DNA of 64,000 bases from Mesorhizobium erdmanii USDA 3471 (GCF_000472705.1 NZ_AXAE01000005.1:310001-374000), one strand, 5' to 3'; counted from the stretch's first letter, positions 38,019-46,601 are shown. Notes: a model not told the origin generated them from the sequence alone. Made by a program: numbers and translations.

Positions 38019-38653
38019 AGGCCAGGCCTCGCCAGCGAATTGAGCGCGGCGGCGGTCATGGCGCTGCCGCCAAGCCGACCGCGCACGATGGCATAGGGGA
38101 CACCATAGGAATTCTCGGCCAGCGCATCCTTGGATTCGGCGGCGCCGACAAAGCCCACTGGCATGCCGATGATGGCCGCCGGCTTCGGCGCGCCGTCGCG
38201 CAGCTTTTCCAGGAGATAGAACAGCGCTGTCGGCGCATTGCCGATGGCGACGACGGAGCCGGCCATGCGCTCGCCCCACAGGTCGATCGCGGCGGCCGAG
38301 CGGGTGTTGCCGATCTCCCTGGCGATGTCATGCGTGCGCGGGTCGCGCAGCGTGCAGATCACTTCATTGCCGGCCGGCAGCCTGGCGCGGGTGACGCCAT
38401 GCGAGACCATCTCCGCATCGCAGAAGATCGGCGCGCCGGCGGCGAGCGCCTTGCGCGCGGCGGTGACAAAATCAGACGAGAAAACGAAATGGCTCGATGC
38501 TTCGACCTGGCCGCAGGCATGGATCATACGGATCGCGACATCGGCCTCGGCTTCGGAAAAGCGCTTGAGGTCCGCCTCGGCGCGGATGATGGCGAAAGAG
38601 CGCTCGTAGATCGCCGTGCCGTCGTGGATGTAGTCGTAGGCGGCCATGCTCAT
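38015..38653 (-). CDS. cobH: Precorrin-8X methylmutase
   Basis: Moves the C11 methyl group to C12, converting precorrin-8X to hydrogenobyrinic acid. The 212 residues include YIHDGTAIYERSFAIIRAEADL, IRMIHACGQVE (with the catalytic His of the family), FCDAEMVSHGV and MPVGFVGAAESKDAL. Start overlaps the cobG stop by 4 bases. Confidence 0.95.
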   Translation of the reverse strand: MSMAAYDYIHDGTAIYERSFAIIRAEADLKRFSEAEADVAIRMIHACGQVEASSHFVFSSDFVTAARKALAAGAPIFCDAEMVSHGVTRARLPAGNEVICTLRDPRTHDIAREIGNTRSAAAIDLWGERMAGSVVAIGNAPTALFYLLEKLRDGAPKPAAIIGMPVGFVGAAESKDALAENSYGVPYAIVRGRLGGSAMTAAALNSLARPGL

Positions 38654-39996
38654 TCCTGTCTGTAAGCTTCGGCGATTGCCACCGGCCCAAGCCGTGTCAG
38701 GCAGGCGGCGGCGGTTTCGCCCTGAAATCGTGCGCCGCTGATCATCGCCGCGATGCGGCTTATGCCGCGCGCGGCGTCATAGCCCGGCCTGTAGCCCGCT
38801 GGAAGGGCCCTTGCCGTCGCGTTCACGACAAGTCCGGCTCCATTTTCGCCGCCGACGATTGTCAGCGGTGCCGGGCCGGGGTGGGCGCAGCCCTTGGCGC
38901 AGCCGGAAATGTGCAAAGTGAAGTCGAGAATATCGGCGTTTTCGGCGGCGATGGTTTCGGCGAGGTCGCGCGTTGCGATACGGCCGGAAGCACAGGCGGG
39001 CGTGCCGGGGCAAGCGGCGATCCGGGTTCGCGGGTCGGTGGGGGAGGTGACGAAGCCGAGGGCGGCGGCTATGTCCTGGAGGGACTGGTTGGCGTGCGGC
39101 GGCTGGCCGAGGAAGAGCAAGGCGCGGCCCGGGGCGAGGCGGATTTCGGTCGTGCCGAGGGAGAGGGCACTTTTTGCGAGAGCGATCATATTCTGCGCAG
39201 GCATGCTGCCGTAGGGCAGGGCTATGCCGAGGGCTACGGCGTGGCCTGCTAGAGGGAAAAGGCCGATGGGTTTGCGCGAGGCGCCCCCCTCTGTCCTGCC
39301 AGAGGGGCGCGCCTCGCGCGAACCTGTCAGGCTTAGCCAACCCGCCAGAGACACCAATTGCCGCTCCGACAGACCCCTCGCATGCGCGTCACGGCCTTTT
39401 TCAGCAATCATCCTGAGCGCTGCAACCGTAACATCGCGCGCCGCGTCGCCTTCCGCCACGACTAGCAATCGTGCGCTCTGCCCATCGCCCGCAACAGACA
39501 CGAGCCATCGAATCCCGGCACTACTCCGAACCGCCAAGAGCCGCACATCGGCCGTCACCGCGTCCAGCGTGAGTTGCCCGCCGCCGTCGACAACCACCGA
39601 CACTTTCGGGCCGAGCCGTTGCGTCAGCCCTGCTTCCTCGATCGCCGCCCTGATCCGCTCAGCCAGCGGTCGTGGATCTGCGATCTCCCGCGGGTCGATG
39701 CCCGCCAGCGGCCCTGTCTCCACCGGCACGCCGGTCCGCACCGCAATGCCCAGCGCATCGACTTCCGCCGCCAAGAGCGGCGCGCTTTGCGCCGTGAGGC
39801 CGCGTATCTGCAAGCTGCCGCGCGCGGTCACTTCCATGATGCCGTTGCCATGCCGCAGGGCGGATTCAGCCAGTGCGATCAACAGCTTCGCCGTGAAGCC
39901 TCCATCGACTGGGTTGAGCCGCACGAGCAGCCCGTCCCCGGTCTGCATAGGCGCTGACAAAGCGGGGCAGGCGCCACGGCGCGAGAAGGCATTCAT
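38650..39996 (-). CDS. cobG: Precorrin-3B synthase (oxygen-dependent)
   Basis: Iron-sulfur monooxygenase that hydroxylates precorrin-3A at C20 with ring A lactone formation; its presence marks the aerobic pathway. The 448-residue nitrite/sulfite-reductase-like protein has duplicated ferredoxin-like halves and the cluster-binding pattern with Cys in ACPGTPACASG and HISGCAKGCAHPGP. Residues around SGREARPSGRTEGGASRKP are Arg/Gly-rich and correspond to a strong inverted repeat in the DNA (39269-39324), which looks like an insert between conserved segments. Four-base overlaps link it to cobN and cobH. Confidence 0.93.
   Translation of the reverse strand: MNAFSRRGACPALSAPMQTGDGLLVRLNPVDGGFTAKLLIALAESALRHGNGIMEVTARGSLQIRGLTAQSAPLLAAEVDALGIAVRTGVPVETGPLAGIDPREIADPRPLAERIRAAIEEAGLTQRLGPKVSVVVDGGGQLTLDAVTADVRLLAVRSSAGIRWLVSVAGDGQSARLLVVAEGDAARDVTVAALRMIAEKGRDAHARGLSERQLVSLAGWLSLTGSREARPSGRTEGGASRKPIGLFPLAGHAVALGIALPYGSMPAQNMIALAKSALSLGTTEIRLAPGRALLFLGQPPHANQSLQDIAAALGFVTSPTDPRTRIAACPGTPACASGRIATRDLAETIAAENADILDFTLHISGCAKGCAHPGPAPLTIVGGENGAGLVVNATARALPAGYRPGYDAARGISRIAAMISGARFQGETAAACLTRLGPVAIAEAYRQE
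39269..39324. repeat. Large inverted repeat inside the cobG coding sequence
   Basis: Arms 39269-39293 and 39300-39324 pair at 23 of 25 positions around a 6-base TCCTGC loop. The core arms are GCGCGAGGCG... and its complement, ending in CCCTCTG/CAGAGGG. It is read in frame as about 19 Arg/Gly/Ser-rich residues of CobG. From memory, CCCTCTGTCCTGCC-type sequences are common in dispersed rhizobial intergenic repeats; that was not checked here. Confidence 0.8.
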
Positions 39997-42900
39997 GCCG
40001 CCACTCCCAGTGCCTCGGCCTCGGCAATCAGCGCGGCCAGATCGTCGTCGATGGAATTGCGCAAGGGGTGCCAGAGGCCGCGCCGGCGCGCCGACAGGAA
40101 ACGCTCGGCAATGACTTTCGCGGCGGCAGGGTTTTCACGCAGGATGAAGGCGCGCACTTCGGGATCCCCGACATAGGCATCGTGCACGGCCTCGATGAGC
40201 GTGCCCGAAATAGCGTGGGTGGTTTCGGCGAAGCCTACGAGACGGTCGACCGTCTCGGCGAATTCGGAGGCGCCGCGCGGGCCGTGGCGCATCTGGCCTG
40301 ATATGAAGCGGGCATTGACGGCGCGGGCGCGCACCACGCGCGAGACGGCTTCGCTGACCGAGCGCGGCTTCGGCTTTTGCGGGTCCGTCGTGTCGAGCAC
40401 GATGACGTCGGCATTGCGGCCCAGCGCGGCAAGGGCGGCTGAAAAACCGCCGATGAAGGCGACGTCGGCTGAGCCTTCCAGGATGTCGCGGCCGGGGTCA
40501 TCGCCGGTATGGACAAGCAGGTCGGCCTCGGCGAGGCGCCCCTCGAAAGCGCCTGGCGCCGGGATACCTTCACCGCCGGCGCCGCCATAGGCATACGATG
40601 TCGCGTCGAGATAGGCGCGGCCGATCTCTTCGCGCGCGCGCCAATCGCCACCCGACAGGAGATCCTCGACGCCCGCGCCATACGTCCCGGGCGAGGTGCC
40701 GAAGATACGCGGGCTTACCTTGCCGTCGGCGCGGGTTTTTGCCGCCAGCGGGTTTTCCGAATCGTCCTCGTCCCGCGCGGCAACGGCGTTGGCGGCGGCA
40801 TCGATCAGCGCGATCTGGGTCGGAAACATGTCGCGGAACAGGCCCGATATGCGCCACGTGACGTCGACGCGCGGGCGGCCGAGCGTGGCCGGCGGCAGTA
40901 CCTCGATGCCGGTGACGCGGCCGGTGGCGGCATCCCACTGCGGCCGGCAGCCCATCAGCGCCAGGCCTTGCCCGATCTCCTCGCCGCCGGTGCGCAGCGA
41001 GGCCGAGCCCCAGAGGTCGATGACCAGCGAACGCGGCCAGTCACCATGCGATTGCATGTAGCCGCGCACCACTTCCTGCGCCGCGGCCCTGCCGAGGTCG
41101 TAGGCGGTCGGCGTTGGCATGGTGCGCGGGTCCGAGGTGAACAGGTTGCGGCCCGTCGGCAGCACGTCGGAGCGTCCACGCGCCGGGGCGCCGGCCGGGC
41201 CGGCCTTGACGTGACGGCCATCGAGCACGGCAAGCAGCGCCGTCTTCTCGGCCTCTGCGCTTTGCCGGCGCATGGCGTCGGGCTCGTCTTCGGCCGCGCG
41301 GCCATAGACATGCAGCCCGTCCTTGATGGCGAAATCCTTCAGGTCACAGAGCCAGGCGTCGATGCGGCGCAATGCTTCATCGGGCGCGTCGGTTGTGGTG
41401 ACACCGGCTTCGGAGGCGAGGCCGGTTTTCTGGGCGGTGTCGACGATCAGTTTCGCCAAGCGGTCGCGGCGACGGCGATCGAGGCCATCGGCCTGGGCGT
41501 ATTCGTCGACCAGGCGTTCGAGCTTGTGCTGATCCTCGTCGAGCCCCGCGCCGGCCAGCGGCGGCGGCAGATGGCCAAGGGTGATGGCGGCGATGCGGCG
41601 CTTGGCCTGTGCCGCCTCGCCGGGATTGGAGACGATAAAGGGATAGATGACCGGCACGGCACCGGTGACGATCTCGGGGAAGCAGGCTTGCGACAGCGCA
41701 ACGGTCTTTCCCGGAAGCCATTCCAGCGTGCCATGGGCGCCGACATGAATCAGCGCATGGATGCCGAGCGACTTGCGCAGCCACAGGCCGAAGGCGAGCA
41801 GGGCATGGCCCGGGGGGAGCGTTGGATCATGGTAGTCGGCGCGGCGATCGGCGGATCGGCCACGATCGGGGGCCAGGGCGACAGTGATGTTACCGAAGGT
41901 GGCGGCGCGGAAGGGGAAGCTTTGTGTTTCTTCTGCCTTGCCCCAAGCGGCTTCTACCGCAGCACTAGCCTCAGGCGGCAGGCCTTTCGAGAACTCGATA
42001 TAGTCGTCCAGGCTCAAACCCTGATCGCCTACACCCAGCAACCACAGCAACTCACGCGGCGTCTCCGGAATCCCCTCAACCGCATAACCCTGTTCGCGGA
42101 GGTCTTGCAGCATGGCCAGCACGCTGGACGGCACATCCAATCCGACGGCGTAGCCCGTTCTGCCCGGCGCGCTCGGATAATCTGGGATAAGGATGGCCAG
42201 CTTGCGCCCGGCACGCGGTGTGTCCTGCAGCTTCATGAACGCCGCGATGCGGTCCGCCACCTGCGCCACGCGATCCGGTTCCGGCCGGTTGGCGAAGGCG
42301 CGGTGGCCAAGGGCGGGGTCGACATCGCTCTCGCCCTTGAAGGAAATGGCGCCGGCCAGGATGCGGCCGTCGAGCTCGGGCAGGACGACATGCATGGCGA
42401 GGTCGGCGGGTGCCAGGCCACGCTGGTTGTTTTCCCAGGCGTCGCGGCGGGTGGTGGCGACGATGAGCTGGAAGACAGGCACGCCGGCCCGGTCGAACAG
42501 GGTTTCGACGCCCGGTTCGGCGCCTGAGGCGAAGGCAGTGGCTGTAATGATGGCGGCGGGCTGGAGCGTGGTGAGGGCTGTTTCCACGAAGGCGAGTGAC
42601 GCCGGGTCCTTCAGGCTGGAGACGAAGATGGGGACCGGGAGCATGCCGCGTTGGCGCAGCGCCTCAAAAAGCGCATCGATAGGCGCGACGTCGGCGGCGA
42701 GCAGCATCGAGCGATAGAAAAGGATCGGCACGACCTTTCCCTCCCCGACGCTGGCGAGGGGGACGATGCCGCGAGCGGGCTCGTAGTAGCCAGCTTTTGG
42801 CACATTGACCGGCCCAGCCACCGCCACATCCGACCCGGCCAGCCCCGCCAGCCGCTGCATCAGCGCTGCCATATTGGCCGGGCCGCCCTCGCGAAAATAG

Positions 42901-43322
42901 CTGAGCAGGCCGTCCAATTCCTCGCGCGGCAGCGTCGAGGCCTCGATCAGCCTGACATCCTCGTCGTGGCTTTCACCGGGAAGCAACGCCAGTTTTATGC
43001 CGCGTTCGTGGGCGATCGATGCAAGCTGGTCGCATCCATAGCGCCACCAGTCGTAGCCGCCGAGAATGCGCACCAGGATGATCTTGGCGTGACGGGCGAC
43101 GCTGTCGATCCAGAGGTCGACCGACATGGGATGGCGCAAGTCGCGCAATGCCGCAAGCCGCATAGACGGCAAGCGGCCGGCATCCGCCTTCCACGCTGTC
43201 GCCAGGCCGGCGAGGTCGCTGTCGGTGAAGGACAGCGCCACGATATCCGCCGGCGTCTGCCGCAGATCGACCGGCTCGGCGAGATCGTCGAGCGAGGCGG
43301 ATGTCGTGGTGAGGATGTGCAT
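39993..43322 (-). CDS. cobN: Cobaltochelatase subunit CobN
   Basis: Large subunit of the ATP-dependent aerobic cobaltochelatase, inserting cobalt into hydrogenobyrinic acid a,c-diamide together with CobS and CobT chelatase subunits, which are not in this window. The 1109 residues hold the CobN/BchH pattern: ILVRILGGYDWWRYG near the start, HVGAHGTLEWLPGKTVALS, YPFIVSNPGEAAQAKRR, RVDVTWRISGLFRDMFP and the C-terminal GQMRHGPRGASEF. It is shorter than the 1275-residue Pseudomonas denitrificans protein, but no gap in the conserved blocks is obvious. Nineteen bases separate it from cobW. Confidence 0.94.
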   Translation of the reverse strand: MHILTTTSASLDDLAEPVDLRQTPADIVALSFTDSDLAGLATAWKADAGRLPSMRLAALRDLRHPMSVDLWIDSVARHAKIILVRILGGYDWWRYGCDQLASIAHERGIKLALLPGESHDEDVRLIEASTLPREELDGLLSYFREGGPANMAALMQRLAGLAGSDVAVAGPVNVPKAGYYEPARGIVPLASVGEGKVVPILFYRSMLLAADVAPIDALFEALRQRGMLPVPIFVSSLKDPASLAFVETALTTLQPAAIITATAFASGAEPGVETLFDRAGVPVFQLIVATTRRDAWENNQRGLAPADLAMHVVLPELDGRILAGAISFKGESDVDPALGHRAFANRPEPDRVAQVADRIAAFMKLQDTPRAGRKLAILIPDYPSAPGRTGYAVGLDVPSSVLAMLQDLREQGYAVEGIPETPRELLWLLGVGDQGLSLDDYIEFSKGLPPEASAAVEAAWGKAEETQSFPFRAATFGNITVALAPDRGRSADRRADYHDPTLPPGHALLAFGLWLRKSLGIHALIHVGAHGTLEWLPGKTVALSQACFPEIVTGAVPVIYPFIVSNPGEAAQAKRRIAAITLGHLPPPLAGAGLDEDQHKLERLVDEYAQADGLDRRRRDRLAKLIVDTAQKTGLASEAGVTTTDAPDEALRRIDAWLCDLKDFAIKDGLHVYGRAAEDEPDAMRRQSAEAEKTALLAVLDGRHVKAGPAGAPARGRSDVLPTGRNLFTSDPRTMPTPTAYDLGRAAAQEVVRGYMQSHGDWPRSLVIDLWGSASLRTGGEEIGQGLALMGCRPQWDAATGRVTGIEVLPPATLGRPRVDVTWRISGLFRDMFPTQIALIDAAANAVAARDEDDSENPLAAKTRADGKVSPRIFGTSPGTYGAGVEDLLSGGDWRAREEIGRAYLDATSYAYGGAGGEGIPAPGAFEGRLAEADLLVHTGDDPGRDILEGSADVAFIGGFSAALAALGRNADVIVLDTTDPQKPKPRSVSEAVSRVVRARAVNARFISGQMRHGPRGASEFAETVDRLVGFAETTHAISGTLIEAVHDAYVGDPEVRAFILRENPAAAKVIAERFLSARRRGLWHPLRNSIDDDLAALIAEAEALGVAA

Positions 43323-43341
43323 CGCGGCCCGTGCCTGTAAA

Positions 43342-44379
43342 TCAGCCGGCGAGTATACGCTCGATCGCCGGGCGGTTCAGCCCCTTGAGGCCGATGACGA
43401 CGAGGCGCGACCGCCGGTCGTCCTCGGCCGTCCAGGCGCGGTCGTAATAGTGATTGACGCGTGGGCCGACGGCCTGCAGCAGGAGCCTCATCGGCTTGCC
43501 GCCGACCTCGACGAAACCTTTCACGCGCAGAACGTTTTCCTGTTCGGCCGCGGTGGCGACGCGCTTGGCCAGTTCGTCCGGATTGGCGATCGAGGGAATG
43601 TCGACGATGAAGGTGTCGAAATCGTCATGCTCATGGTCGAATGCGCCGTCGTGATGCGACTTGCGATTCTCGATGTCATCCTCGACGGCGAGACCGAGCC
43701 CAAGCAGAACCGAAGGATCGACCTTGCCGTGCGAGGTCGGCACGACCTGCACGGCGCGGGCGGAATGTTCGCCGATAATGGCGTTGGCGCGGGCCGAGCC
43801 GGCGGCGTCCATCAGGTCGCTTTTAGACAGGATGATCAGGTCGGCGCAGGCGATCTGATCCTCGAACACTTCCTCCACCGGGTCGTCATGGTCGAGGCTG
43901 TCATCTCCGGCACGCTGCGCCTGCAGGGCGTCCATGTCGTTGGCGACACGGCCTTCGGCAAGTGCGGGACCATCGACCACGGCAATGACGCCGTCGACGG
44001 TCACGCGGCTCTTCACCGTCGGCCACTGGAAAGCCTGGACCAGGGGCTTGGGCAAAGCCAGGCCCGAGGTCTCGATCAGGATGTGGTCAACCTTCGGCGT
44101 CAGCGACAGGATCTGGTCGAGCGCCGGCACGAAATCGTCGGCGACGGTGCAGCAGATGCAGCCATTGGCCAGTTCGACGATATTTTCCTCCGGGCAGGTG
44201 TCGATGCCGCAACCTTTGAGGATTTCGCCGTCGATGCCGATGTCTCCGAACTCGTTGACGATGATGGCAATGCGCTTGCCGCCGGCGTTCTCCAGGAGAT
44301 GGCGGACCAGCGTCGTCTTGCCGGCGCCGAGGAAGCCGGTGACGACGGTGCACGGGACGCGGGATAGGGAAGCGCTCAT
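43342..44379 (-). CDS. cobW: CobW, metal-chaperone GTPase of cobalamin synthesis
   Basis: A 345-residue G3E-family P-loop GTPase proposed to deliver cobalt to the chelatase. Walker A is G15-FLGAGKTT, the metal-binding CxCC motif is C74-I-C76-C77, and a His/Asp-rich loop (KSHHDGAFDHEHDD) lies near residue 225. The C-terminal CobW_C domain follows (LRVKGFVEVGGKPMRLLLQAVG). ATG 44379 follows AAGGA at about 8 bases; the TTG at 44385 is less likely. It starts two bases after the DUF1636 stop, under the same riboswitch. Confidence 0.93.
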   Translation of the reverse strand: MSASLSRVPCTVVTGFLGAGKTTLVRHLLENAGGKRIAIIVNEFGDIGIDGEILKGCGIDTCPEENIVELANGCICCTVADDFVPALDQILSLTPKVDHILIETSGLALPKPLVQAFQWPTVKSRVTVDGVIAVVDGPALAEGRVANDMDALQAQRAGDDSLDHDDPVEEVFEDQIACADLIILSKSDLMDAAGSARANAIIGEHSARAVQVVPTSHGKVDPSVLLGLGLAVEDDIENRKSHHDGAFDHEHDDFDTFIVDIPSIANPDELAKRVATAAEQENVLRVKGFVEVGGKPMRLLLQAVGPRVNHYYDRAWTAEDDRRSRLVVIGLKGLNRPAIERILAG

Positions 44380-44381
44380 GA

Positions 44382-44744
44382 TCAATCCTTCAACAGGTCG
44401 AGGGGAGGAATGCGGGCCACGAGGCCGCGCTTCAAGGAATCGGGTCGGCCGCGCCAGGGGATGAGGCCGTCGGTCGACGTGGCGAAAAGTTTGGCGCCGG
44501 TGACGAGGTCGGCGCCGCTGGCCGCGGTCAGGTCGCCGAAGACATAGCTCCAGCAGCCATCCCGCAGGATCGCGGCGCTAAGCCTTCGCTTGCAATTGCC
44601 TAGGCATTCGACCGCGCGGACGCGGACTTCGCCCGATGAGGCTCGCCGTGTGTCATCAGCCAGCAGTTCGCCGGCGCGAGGATGGACATCCGAGCCGGTT
44701 TCGTCACGGCAGGAAGCACAGACAATGACCGTGACCTCGGCCAA
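44382..44744 (-). CDS. DUF1636 family protein of the cob locus
   Basis: A roughly 120-residue protein resembling the DUF1636 family, found beside cobalamin genes. It shows VTVIVCASCRDETGSD near the N-terminus and AVECLGNCKRR further on, a CxxC plus CxxxC arrangement reminiscent of thioredoxin-like 2Fe-2S ferredoxins, so metal binding is plausible. No ATG is available: the frame runs up through the riboswitch, and TTG 44744 just before the first conserved strand is my best estimate. It is the first gene after the B12 riboswitch and terminator and ends two bases before cobW. Confidence 0.75.
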   Translation of the reverse strand: MAEVTVIVCASCRDETGSDVHPRAGELLADDTRRASSGEVRVRAVECLGNCKRRLSAAILRDGCWSYVFGDLTAASGADLVTGAKLFATSTDGLIPWRGRPDSLKRGLVARIPPLDLLKD

Positions 44745-44805
44745 GGCGTCGCCGTTGGCGGATCGGATATCCGCTGTGCCAGCCGAAAAACTGCTGTTCT
44801 GGTCC

Positions 44806-44828
44806 AAAAAGCCGGGCTCCTTGCCCGG
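44806..44828 (-). terminator. Intrinsic terminator of the B12 riboswitch
   Basis: Read on the minus strand, CCGGGC, five bases, GCCCGG is followed immediately by CTTTTT (complement at 44806-44811). It lies 32 bases past the aptamer and before the DUF1636 start, the expected place for ligand-controlled termination. Confidence 0.75.
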
Positions 44829-44841
44829 AAACCCGCCGGGC
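44823..44841 (-). promoter_or_regulatory. Alternative hairpin competing with the riboswitch terminator
   Basis: The CCGGGC arm of the terminator (44823-44828) can instead pair with an upstream GCCCGG (44836-44841) across a 7-base loop. The two stems are mutually exclusive, so this is a candidate antiterminator. How the aptamer would choose between them is not clear from the sequence. Confidence 0.5.
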
Positions 44842-44860
44842 GATCGGATTTTTTTGTCGC

Positions 44861-45037
44861 AGACGGCAGGTCTCCTGGCTCGCGGGTCATCGCCTTGGTG
44901 CCGCCTTCCCGGGAAGCTCCCAGTGGCTTTCGGCCTTGGCTCTTCGCTTACAGTTGCGGGGACAGCCACGGATTTGAGATTTTCATCCCGCACCGCATTC
45001 CCTCTTAGCCCTTGCCGTTGCGGGCAAGGGACCGTCT
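44861..45037 (-). promoter_or_regulatory. Cobalamin (B12) riboswitch aptamer
   Basis: Minus-strand RNA element. The closing P1 stem pairs AGACGG (complement of 45032-45037) with CCGTCT (complement of 44861-44866). Inside are the conserved GCTGTCCCCGCAACTGT block, the GGGAAtgcGGTG and GCCACTGGGA segments, and the B12 box AGCCAGGAGACCTGCC at 44865-44880. It would bind adenosylcobalamin and reduce expression of the DUF1636-cobW-cobN and following genes. Confidence 0.95.
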
Positions 45038-45044
45038 GGATCGG

Positions 45045-45073
45045 ATTTAGGCTTTTGCGGGTGGCGGTGTCAA
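45045..45073 (-). promoter_or_regulatory. Candidate sigma70-type promoter of the cob operon
   Basis: On the minus strand TTGACA (complement of 45068-45073), a 17-base spacer, then CTAAAT (complement of 45045-45050). Transcription starting about 7 bases downstream would begin at the first bases of the riboswitch P1 stem, a close fit. It lies just past the stop codon of the YcaQ-like gene. Confidence 0.7.
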
Positions 45074-45080
45074 CGCGGGC

Positions 45081-46280
45081 TTACGACACGGCGATGTCGG
45101 CCAGCGCCGGGCCCAGATCGCCGGCCGGCGTCACTTCCATACGCTCAAGGCCAAGCCAGTCCTGCATCCGCTTCAGTTCCTCGCACAGCTGAGCCGCCGT
45201 TTCGGGCGGTGCGCCGGGCTCGGCGTAGGTGGCGTGGACGCGCAGCACGCTCGCTGGCCGGTCGGCCTTGAGATCGACGCGCGCGACGATCCGGTCGCCG
45301 AGCAGGAAGGGCAGGACGTAGTAGCCGTATTGGCGTTTCTCGGCGGGCGTGTAGATCTCGATGCGGTAGTGGAAGTCGAACAGCCGCTCCGAGCGCGAGC
45401 GTTCGAAGACGACGGGATCGAAGGGGGCGAGAAGGGCACGAGCTTCGATTTTCCGGGGCAGACGGGCGTCCTTGTGAAGGTAAGCCGGCTTGTCCCAGCC
45501 TTCGACACGCACCGGCAGCAACTCGCCCAACTCGACCAACTCCTCCAGCCGGCCCTTCATGTCGGCCGGCGACAGGCGGAAATAGTCGCGCAAATCGCCC
45601 GATGTCGCGATGCCGTGTGCGCGGGCGGAAATTCGCAGCAGTTCGCGGTGCGCGTCCTCGGCTGCCGGCACCGGCAGATCGAGGATCGCCTGCGGCAGCA
45701 CGCGCTCGGGCAGATCGTAGAAGCGCTCGAAGCCGCGGCGGTGCGCGGTGGTGATGCGGCCGGCCCAGAACAGCCATTCGAAGGCATGCTTGGCATGGCT
45801 CCAGCCCCACCAGCCGCCCGAACCTTTCTGGCCTTCCAGCGCCGAAGCGGCGATCGGGCCGCGCGCGACGACCTCGCGGTAGATCTCTTCTATATACGCG
45901 GCGTGCTCGCGGCCCCATTTGGCCAGCCCCAGATACATCTCGTCGCCCTGCTCGGCGCGCTGCATGCGCCAGCGCATCAGCGGATAGGTCTCGACCGGCA
46001 GGAACGAGGCTTCGTGCGCCCAGTATTCGAACACCGTGCGCTTGCGCGTCACGGCGGCATTGTCGAGCAGAGCGAGCGGGTAGGGGCCGAGCCGCGAATA
46101 GAGCGGCATGTAGTGAGCGCGCACCACGGCGCTGACGGAATCGATCTGCAGCAGGCCGGTGCGCGAGAGCACCCGGGCGAAGTGGCGGCGGTCGGGTGTG
46201 CCACTTGGGCGGGGATCGAGAAACCCCTGGGCGGCAAGCGCGATGCGCCGGGCGGTGGCGAGCGAGATCTTTTCCTTCAT
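45081..46280 (-). CDS. YcaQ-like winged-helix protein (crosslink-repair glycosylase family)
   Basis: A 399-residue member of the HTH_42 / YcaQ family; Escherichia coli YcaQ and Streptomyces AlkZ remove DNA interstrand-crosslink or bulky adducts. Family features seen are ATARRIALAAQGF and LSRTGLLQIDSVSAVVRAHYMPLYSRLGPY near the N-terminus, FEYWAHEASFLP, and the C-terminal LLAPFDPVVFERSRSERLFDFHYRIEIYTPAEKRQYGYYVLPFL block. ATG 46280 is preferred over an in-frame start at 46325. It is upstream of the cob promoter on the same strand and is probably a separate unit. Confidence 0.87.
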   Translation of the reverse strand: MKEKISLATARRIALAAQGFLDPRPSGTPDRRHFARVLSRTGLLQIDSVSAVVRAHYMPLYSRLGPYPLALLDNAAVTRKRTVFEYWAHEASFLPVETYPLMRWRMQRAEQGDEMYLGLAKWGREHAAYIEEIYREVVARGPIAASALEGQKGSGGWWGWSHAKHAFEWLFWAGRITTAHRRGFERFYDLPERVLPQAILDLPVPAAEDAHRELLRISARAHGIATSGDLRDYFRLSPADMKGRLEELVELGELLPVRVEGWDKPAYLHKDARLPRKIEARALLAPFDPVVFERSRSERLFDFHYRIEIYTPAEKRQYGYYVLPFLLGDRIVARVDLKADRPASVLRVHATYAEPGAPPETAAQLCEELKRMQDWLGLERMEVTPAGDLGPALADIAVS

Positions 46281-46601
46281 GCAAACGTCACTCTGCGGGT
46301 GATTTGGATGGTGATTCCAGCCCATGCTAGCAGGGTTTTGGCGGCTATCCTGTCAGGAGAGAAAAGTGGAGTAGAAAATGAAGGAAATCAAACAGGAGCC
46401 GATCGTACCAGTTTCTCCTGTAATGCCGTCCAGCTCGGTGTTTTGAACAAGGTTTGACTTGCTTCGCTGGAAGTGCTGCGCTAACCCTCGCCGCGTTGCA
46501 GCATAGGCCCTTAAAACGGTTCAGCGGTTAAACTGTCACGCTTCCGCATTAAGGTCCGGTGCTGTAATCAAAGTGGATTGGCGCCAACGGAAAGCCGCTG
46601 C
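46281..46601. other. 321-base leader region between ycaQ-like gene and nuoA
   Basis: This divergent region must hold the promoters of the YcaQ-like gene and of the nuo operon. It contains a TTGACT at 46454-46459 without a convincing -10 partner, a CGGTT direct repeat (46517 and 46525) within an A/T-rich patch, and a short open frame with a good ribosome site (listed separately). No clear terminator or regulator site is seen. Confidence 0.5.
46378..46446 (+). CDS. Possible small ORF (22 residues) in the nuo leader
   Basis: ATG 46378 is preceded by GGAG at an ideal 6-base spacing and opens a 22-codon frame (MKEIKQEPIVPVSPVMPSSS..). It ends 155 bases before nuoA. The peptide is Pro/Ser/Val-rich with no recognised family. 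It may be a leader peptide, a small protein or a chance frame. Confidence 0.3.
   Translation: MKEIKQEPIVPVSPVMPSSSVF

Noticed and set aside
40509..42527. A 672-codon plus-strand frame opposite cobN
   Set aside because: No domain is recognisable and composition is that of an antisense shadow; cobN is certain.
44745..44993. N-terminal extension of the DUF1636 frame through the riboswitch
   Set aside because: These bases form the B12 aptamer and terminator, so they are RNA structure and not coding sequence.
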